In this document: in pieces, positions 51,701 to 60,700 of the stretch
How positions within the stretch are numbered: the first letter of the stretch is position 1
How the letters are laid out: every line of letters begins with the position of its first letter
Assembly: GCA_033961575.1 (NCBI GenBank)
Contig: CM066731.1
Coordinates: forward strand, 128,271,001 to 128,335,000
Origin: Aselliscus stoliczkanus
Lineage: Eukaryota > Chordata > Mammalia > Chiroptera > Hipposideridae
Length of the DNA stretch: 64,000 nt
Reading direction: 5' to 3'
Position numbers and translations under genes: made by a program
The notes under the pieces: generated by a model
Seen by the model: only the letters and a program-made list of their open reading frames with translations
Told to the model about the DNA's origin: nothing
Databases searched by the model: none

Positions 51701-54700
51701 TAATGCCCCCACTTATTGCTATAATATTTAAATTTCAGCCACTGAAATTCATTTTTTGACTTAAGTTAATACCTTCCCAGGCATTTTTAATGCCTAGTCT
51801 CTTGGAGAAGGATGTACATTATGGTGTTTTTCAGCCACTAACACCTAGTTATGAATTAATCACATTTCTTTCTCCTGGGTCTGTTGGCAATAGGTTATAA
51901 AATATTTTTGATATTCTTGAAAATGTGTGTTAAATGGAACATCTAAAGTGCTACCACCTTCCTCCCCCCACCCCCACCCCACCCCACACACACAATACTC
52001 CAGGGCCTGGTGGCTCAGGAAAAGAAGGGGTATGTACACTGAGGGAACCTCTGAGAATGTTGAAGTCAACAAAATTTTATACTCTCAAACCATCCGCACA
52101 GATGTGCTATCTGATATTTCCTTAATTCCATAATTCCAAAACAAATGAATTTATCTTTCCCTTTTTTCTGTAGATTTCTCTGTTGAGATTCTGTTAGGCC
52201 AACTCTCTTTCACCAGCTATTTTATTCCTAGTACATTTTTATGAATTTCTTAGCCTAATGCTATTTATGTCATTAGATGAGAGCAATGTTATTTTGTTTA
52301 GATAAAGGCACAGATTTACAGCCAGTAAAGCCAGTGACTTTTACTCATATTGGTGAGTGGGGGGGAGGGTTTAGGAGCAGGTAGAATGAGGCAAGAAATG
52401 TGTGAGTTAAGTACAGTGCAGCTGCTAATGGGAAATGAATTAATTTGAAGGTAGCCCCAGGAAAGCTTTGTGTATTTGGTTGCAACCCTGAGGCTTTCAT
52501 GAAATACAAGTTTCAACAGAATTTGAAAGCCTTTGTTGAAACAACAGATTTTCTTTTCAACTATGTTAGAAGAAAAGGGGGTTTTCTATGACTTTTGAAT
52601 GAACTCTTTAAAAAGAGTTATGGATTTTGAAATGAGTGAGAGTCTGCTTTGAGAGCTGCCAGTGGGGTTAATGTATTCCAGCTACCAAATTATTACCTTT
52701 AAATTGATAACGACTAGAATGTAGTACATAAATCAATATATTCTGAGTCCCTTATGATCTCTCCATTTTTTTCCCTTTAACCCTTTAATTCAGGCCACTG
52801 TTTTATGCTAACATTCTCCACTTCCTTTAAAATGGAAATTCAACCTTTTGTAATCTAAAATGAAAGACTTTCTCAGATTTTACCAATGTATGTTATTAGG
52901 TATGCAGGAATTAGAAAGGGGGTTGGTGTTATTATAGTTATTATACTTTTAAATCAAAGCATTTTTGACATCAAGATGTTCCTGGCTAAGAAAGTAATTC
53001 AAGTACTATTCTTAAGACCAGTTCCTGACTCGAAGAGAACTAGCTAGAACATTCTACATCAGCTGCCTCTTTATGTGGGCAGGACTCATCAAGTGCTCTT
53101 CTTGGGGTGTGTGCTTTTGGGAAATAATTTTTGTTTGTTTTAGCTGAGCCATCCTGCTACCTGTTGGCAGCTCAGTGGCTGCTCAGCTCGGGCCGGGAAT
53201 CCTACCGGCAACCCTGTTGCTCAGAGCTCACACTCTTGAGCGAGCTCTTAAGCAACTGAGCCATTCTTCCGGCCCGTAAATAATTTTTGGATCATTCTAA
53301 ATGATGTGCGCTTATCTTCGTTATACACAGAACTGCTCAAATAGTCTCAACAGCTATTGCAAAGTAAAACTTGTTCTCTTTTCCTTCTAGGAATTATATA
53401 TAGATGTATTTATAAATATTGATATTTAGAATTGACATTGATATTTTATATGCGTCCAGGTCTTTGTTGGTTTTATCTGGTATGAAATGTTAAAACTTTC
53501 ACCCCGATTAATCACCATTACCATATTTTTTCCTGGATAGATATGACGACAGATTTCATTTTGAGTCTGGCTTTTAATTAGACTGTAATATAACCTTTCC
53601 AGGAAGCACCAATACATGAGTTAAAGTGCTAAAAAGTTTATAATTTTGGATATTCTTTCAGGATCCATGTGATCTTTGTTTCTCACTTCTCTCCCCACTC
53701 CAGTGCATTCTCTTTTGAAGTCTGCCTTTAATAGCATAGCTATTGAGAAGGAGAAGCTTAAGCAGATGGTTTCTGAGCAGGATCACAATAAAGGCCACAG
53801 CGCCCAGATGGCACGGCTCCGCCAGTCACTGTCTCAGGTAAATGAGAATGTGTGTTTCCCGCTCATGGCACATTCCCAGCTCTGTAAGGCACAAGACGAG
53901 GGGGGAGGCAGTCCATCCTGGGGATGACACAATCATCTCATAGTCTCTCAATCCATTCCAGTGTCAGTATCAAAGCTTATTACTTTTCTTACAAAAACTG
54001 TCACGGTAAGAGAAAAAAATCAACCAAACTTGCCTTCAAATATATAATTATTATTTTGATTGATTGAATATTTTAATGCCTCTCTATGGTCATTTATAAG
54101 GCAGTCGCTGGTTTCAAAAAAAAAGAATCATGCATTTACACATGATTTACACATCTAAAATATGTTCCAGAATATATTCAATCCAATGTTAAAACAAAGT
54201 ATTCTAGATCTTCTGTGCTTAATATTTTTCCCACTTATAATACATTTTAATCTGTCAAAAATGATTGATTACTAGTATATATTTTTTCTTTTCTGATACA
54301 ACCTATTTTAGCTATTTCTTTTCTTAGGATTTTCTTCTTAAGTTATGCTCCCTGAAGCAAGACTTATATATTTCAATATATATTATATATTATTGAATAC
54401 ATATTCATTATATATCAGAATATTCAATATATTGTATTGATCTTATTAAATCTCTAGTCAAAGTTAAACTTTCTGATAAAAATCCTTTAAAGCTGTACTT
54501 ACACTCTTTTACACTGAGAACTTCTTCTGAAATAAGTATTTTATTCCTTTAGTCTATAAATGCACTTTTAAAAGTTCCTTTGAGAAGTCAGTGTTGTTGT
54601 GTGATTTGTGTGAGAACTCAGTGTTTACATAAACTATTGTTCACTTCCTGGTGCCTTGGATCAGAGTGAAGGAACAAGCAAATCCTGGGTAAGTGGCTTT

Positions 54701-57700
54701 CCGTGTGGATCAACTTCTGCTTGGGCAGTTTCCCTCAGTCCCTAGAAATTAGACTTAACCTGCCTCACCATGTTTTATGTACCTGAACCGTCAGCTTACT
54801 TTCAGTGTGAAGTTTCATGGTATTGAGTGCTGTTACCTGGGCCACGCTTTCTGCATTAACAATAAAACACTGTCCGGTGAGGTGCCTATGCTGCTTCCGG
54901 TGCAAAACTATGGACTGGGGAGCATGGGCATTGAAAGCAGCAGCTGCCGTGCCAGCCTGCAGAGGGCTTTACTCATAAGCACTTTAATGGTTTGCCCTGG
55001 ACTAGTCTCATGTTGTGTATCTGTTGAATGCTCCATCCATGTTAATTGATCTTCTGAATCATTATTCTGAACGTTTCATGAATCAGGAGGTCAAAATAAT
55101 GGTGAAGTAAACATGCAGATGTCATCTTGCACATGTGTAAAATACACTCTTGTCCCCCTCCACCCATGCTGCAGCATTGCCTTCAGATGTATTTAATGAT
55201 GGAGACTTCACGATATAAGATAAATGTGCACTAAGAAAAACAAGAAAATATGTTTCTTTCTTGCTCTCTTGCTTGCTTTTATTTGCTTGTTGGTCAGAAA
55301 GAGAATGGTAAATAGAGATCTGAGTTGGGCATCAGGTAAGATTAGAAATGGTGATGAAGAGCAATTTTAAAAGGTACTCATTTGTTCATTCCTTTATTCT
55401 TTGTGTTTCATTTGACTGATGGTATATGAGGTATGGTACAAAGTATGAAACAGCAGCATAATAGTAGCCCTGGCCATGTTCCCAGGAAGCTCATGATCTG
55501 ATTCATGAGATGAACAGTATTTACTCAGGAAATAGTTAAATGGCCCATGCTGTAATCCCTTTGGATTGGCACATGGGTGGTGCAGATTTCCGGGGCTCTG
55601 GTCCATCAGAGAAATAGAAGATCTCTGAGCTGTGAGCAGAACCACAGATCAGGAATCGAGCCTTGAATTAGGCCTTGAGTAGACAGCCACAGCTCATGCA
55701 GAAAGAACTGACATTAATATGTTAAAAGTAAAATAAAGCGAAATTATATCAATTTTGCATCCTTTGAGTTAAATATTTCTTGTCAAAACATATTTATTTG
55801 CATCTCAGTTTAGAGCCTCAGTAGATTTGGAGAGGGATGTTATATTTACTTTTTATCCAAAAACTCAATTTCATCTTCAAAATATGTAAAAATAATTTGG
55901 CACTTTAAAGATGGTTCATTTTACCTTATTCACTAGAGAATTCACGGCTTCCAACTGTGTATCAGCACAGCATTTTGCTGATATTCACACTCCTTGTGTC
56001 TGTCCATACCTTCCCATTGGCCAATCTTACCCTCACTAGTCATCTCGTCCCATCACCTCTGAGGCTGGACTTTCTTTTGAAATTCACTACAGCCTTTGCT
56101 TAGGCATTTAAGTTTACTGTCAACTCACTCCTTTCTAAGGAATCACTATCCATGGTTAGACCACTGGAGAGGTATCTGGAGAATGGCAGTTAATGCATAG
56201 TGGCTAAAGCATCGCATGAACAGGGAGATAGTCTAGGAGTAGCTATTTAAATAGGTGGGACCCAGCTCATCAAGGATAACTCAGCAGAGTTTAGATTTAT
56301 CTTACCAGGGTTGGAGAGGCCTTAAAGAATTTTAACTAGTGAGTGATAATTCCAGATGCTGGAAATGTTACTGTATATTTCTGTACGTAGAAAAATTACT
56401 CTAGTACAGTATAGGGGATGGATAAAATTAAGGCAAGACTAATTGGACAGACTCTTTTAGGTATTTGAGGTCATGCAGGCCTGGACTAAGGAAGTGCTAG
56501 GGTTAGTAGAAGGAGGGGATAGGTTTCAAAGACACTTGAGCGGGAAGAGTTAGCATGGCTTGGAGATCAGCTGAATATTAGAGTAGGACAAGGAGACAGA
56601 GTCAAGACTACTTTTTAGGTTGTTTACTTAGATGGCTGGGTGGATGATAGTTCCTTCCCTAAGAGTGAAAATACAAGAGGAACTGATTTGTGGAGGGTAA
56701 ATAATGAGTGTTTTTTTGTGTGTGGAAATTGAGGTGTCTGTGGCACATCCAACATGCAATTAAATATATAAATCTTTGGGCTCGGGAGAGAGGTCTGGAC
56801 TAGAGAGAAAGATATGGATACCCAGTGTATCACTGAAATTGTAGATGTTGATAAATTGTGTTTTTGGTTAGAGTGAAAGAGAGTCAATGGTGCTGCCATC
56901 GAGAACATTAATATGCAAAGGACAGGCTAAAAAAAACAAAAAAGATCCTTTGTAGAGACCCAGGGGAAGCAGCTGAAGGATCTAGATAGTGAACCACTGA
57001 GATCAAGGGTCCTGGGCTTTGATAATGCCAGGAAGGAAAAAGTGAACAGAATCTGACTTAGCAGCATATACTGTATCGACTGAAAGTCAACCTTAGAATT
57101 TGGCAGTCATTTCAATGTTTGTATCATGAAGGAAAGGAACCAACAGATAAGGAGACAATGAAGATGGAAAACAATTAGCTGATAGAACCATCAGCGTTGG
57201 CGAACTCTATTTTCAGTGTCCCTCTTTTAATATAGCACATAGTATTGAACAAGGTTCCAAATAGCTTAAACATGGAGACAGCTGTTTTGAATACATTTTC
57301 ATATTATGTAACTTCACGTTATAGTGTGATGTGATTTTAGAGAGTCTAAAGGCATCTTCCATCCATATTCAAGTGTCATCAATTAAACCCCCAGATATTT
57401 TCTTTGATGACCAGTTACCAAGCCAAGTCTCCCTGCAGTGAGTTAAAGAGAGAGACTGTGTTTAGATAACCTCTTAATCTAACATTTTTAAAGCATATTT
57501 TTTATAAGTCTTATAAAATATAGTCTTATTTCATATGTGTCTGAATGAAGAAAATAAAGGTTTTAAGTATGCCAAACTTGGCAAATTCCAGCATCTTTTT
57601 AGAAAGCACACAGCATATAAACTATATAAAATTAGCACTCTTCACTACATGCTCAGCATAAATTGTTATCTGCCTTGGGTGGATAATAATAAATTCCTGA

Positions 57701-60700
57701 ACAGGATAATGAATTGTTCTTCTAAACTGATATTTCTTCCCTGATCTTTATGTACACAAAGACACACATGATTCTGTTATGTTACCTCCATGAAACTTGA
57801 AAAGTAACTTTCACACCTGAGAGGCAGCACAGATATTGGATTTGACCCTGGAGGACAGAACATTTTATGTGACATCTATACCTTTATAAATGACTTTATT
57901 TCACAATGGCTATAATTCTTGTCCCATTGAATATAGTGCCCTGAACACCAAAATCAAATAGTATTGAAAAGACTGAGGTGACCTCACCTCCCCCCTGCCC
58001 CCAACTATAATAATAAACGAGTCAATTTAACTTGAGTCTGTCTTCAATACATTACGCTTTGTCACTGTTACTAGTGTGATTGATTTGTGGCCCCAGGATT
58101 TGTGCACAGCCTGTGCTAAATGCAGTGGGTGTTGGGTCCATACAAATGTAAGCAGCAGAATATGATCCATCCAGAATTACTGTATTTCATGAATCAATGT
58201 ACCATCAATTATTATATGTCTCATCATTTTTTGCATTACTAAGAAAGAAAAAAAAAACTGTTGTCAAGTGACTCAGTGCTTCAGCGATGTTAAATGTGGG
58301 GGGAAGTGTGCATCTTAGAATTAATGAAGTGTGATGTGTAAGCGAATGTATGCAAAAAAATGGGCTTAAGGCACAGAGTAGCATAATTAAAATCCCAAAC
58401 GTGGTATTTACCATCCTTCCTATCTACAGCATTTCACATACGCAACATAAATATTCAGTGTTGGGATAAAAGTCCCATATATTTTTGTTTGTTCCTACAT
58501 TCCACAGTTCCCTGAGACTTGGCCACATTTGTTCTGTACAAAGATATTCTTTGTAGAATCCTTTACATCTTTTTTTAGCAATTTAGTAAATTCAAATTGA
58601 TATCATTTTGGGCATACTTTGGCAATATTTATTAAATCCTTAAAAAGGTTTTATCCTTTGACCCTTTGATCCATGGCAGATATGTGTAGTCTAAGGAAGT
58701 AATTCTGAATGTAGAAAATCATTATGTACTTAAACATTTATGGCAGCTTTATTTATTCTAGTAAAAATCAGTAACAGCCTAAGTGCCCAATAATAGGAAA
58801 TATCACTTTTTATGCAAGTTTTAAAATCATATTTGTGAAGAGTTTACACAATAAAATAAATGTTTATGTGCAAAGAATAAGTGGCAGACACAGGATGTGA
58901 AGTACGCACCCACTAAATAATGTGAAAACTCATTAGGGAAAAAAATATACCAAGTTATCAACAGTTGGTTGATTGGGTAGTAAGGTGTGACTTTTTAAAA
59001 TTATTTTCCTACTTTTGGCATTTTCCAAATATACTATCTCAGTATATATTTATTATAAAATTGAAAAACAAGGTGGTTTTTAAGAGATACCCAGGATTTG
59101 GTTCTTGGCAACTCTAGCTTTGGCAGTTTCGATACTCATTTTCTTATTCCTTTTGAACCAGTTTTGCTTTTACACAAAGGGTTTGAATCTCTGATGATTC
59201 CATCTTGCCCTAAGTTTCATTTCCTTCTCCAGCTATCAGGCTTCCTCCCATATTGCCTTCCCAGAACCCACATTTCTATTCAGTAAAATGTATGTACCAG
59301 AGTCTCACCCAGTCTCTCAGGTAAATTCTCATTCTCATCCATTGTCTGCCTGGGTGGATGAATTAGTTCATAGCCAGGGAATTGGGCATTTGGGCTATTG
59401 ATTCTGGCTCAGATCTTCAAGATGGTAACCTCTTTTATAGATTGGAAAGGAATTGTATGTTTCTTGGGTATATTAGACTTGAATGTGTCTGAGGGACATG
59501 AGGCACTGGAGAAATGAGCATACCTTGTGGAGAGTTTTTAGTGCAGTCTGAGCTCACTAACAAAAGCAAGGAGTGAGAATAAACATAGAATCTGACTGGT
59601 GAAGAACCCAGGCAGAGTTCCTGAGCCTCCCTGGTAGGCCTTTGGTCCTAGATGCCACTAATAGACCAGTATTATTACTGACAGGTCTCCAAGCTTTTCT
59701 TGCTCATTGGCTGGCACGAGTGGCTGGTAATCTGCCTCCTTTTTTCCTTGCTTCATCACTGTTCATGCTCCTTGGGTGCATTCCATACATTGTTCCTACC
59801 ATTATCTGGGCTCTTCTATGCTAATTATCACTAATGGCATCATTGCACTATAAAATCTGTATTCCTCAATGTTCCCAAGGATTCCATGATACCATGAAAG
59901 AGAAAATAGTTGAGATTCAGGGAGGGAAATAATAAATGTGACCCTGAGCATGGCCTGAGAGTGCTACCCCACAAAGCGCATGGCACTTGCTGTAACAAAC
60001 TTCAAAAACAGTCTGTGTGATCGAGGCAAAAGGAGGAGCCACCTGGGGAAGACCCACAGACCGGGTTGTGGCATGTTCAGTTGTCTGCTTACACTTTCTC
60101 CCACCAGGGTTTTCAGAGTTGGAATCATATTTATTTCCAGTCTTTTTTTGTGCTGTGTAACAATGTTTTTCTACCACTGTGTACATATTAATAAAATATT
60201 CCTTTAAAATTTTGAGCTCATTCCCTGTGTGCTTTCACATACATCTGTAAGCAGGATCACATTCAGTGAATATTGGACAAGATGAGAGCTTAAATGAGAA
60301 TTTAACTTTTTAAAATATCCAGAGCAAACAATTCTACAACTGTCCTTATAAATATCAAACCTGTGTTGAAATCCCATCCTGAAGAAAATCATTATTTATC
60401 CTTGCCCTTGAATTATTGGGGGTGGGGAGAAGGTTGTTCCATTAACTCCGTTCCAGTGGCAACAGAGGGTACAGTCACATTAGTTGGTTTGTAGTATACC
60501 CGGAGGTCAAAGTTGTGATTCTGCAATTAAAACCATCAAACAACCTACCACGAGGCCTCCCAGCAGAATGTAAATATATTAGGATTCTTCCTTTGAAACA
60601 CATAGTTTATTTACTAACACTGGACACATGTTTCCTCCTGTCCACAAATGTAACGACTGTAAGGTCTGTATCCACCTTTGATCCATCAATACTTGACAGC

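Larger units (their letters stand above)
50586..53703 (+). other. OSBPL6 intron between exons J and K
   Basis: This 3.1 kb intron carries two antisense SINEs of the same subfamily (50748-50915 and 53134-53277) and a C/A-rich simple repeat (51962-51994). The stretch 50930-53120 otherwise holds nothing I can name. Confidence 0.8.
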
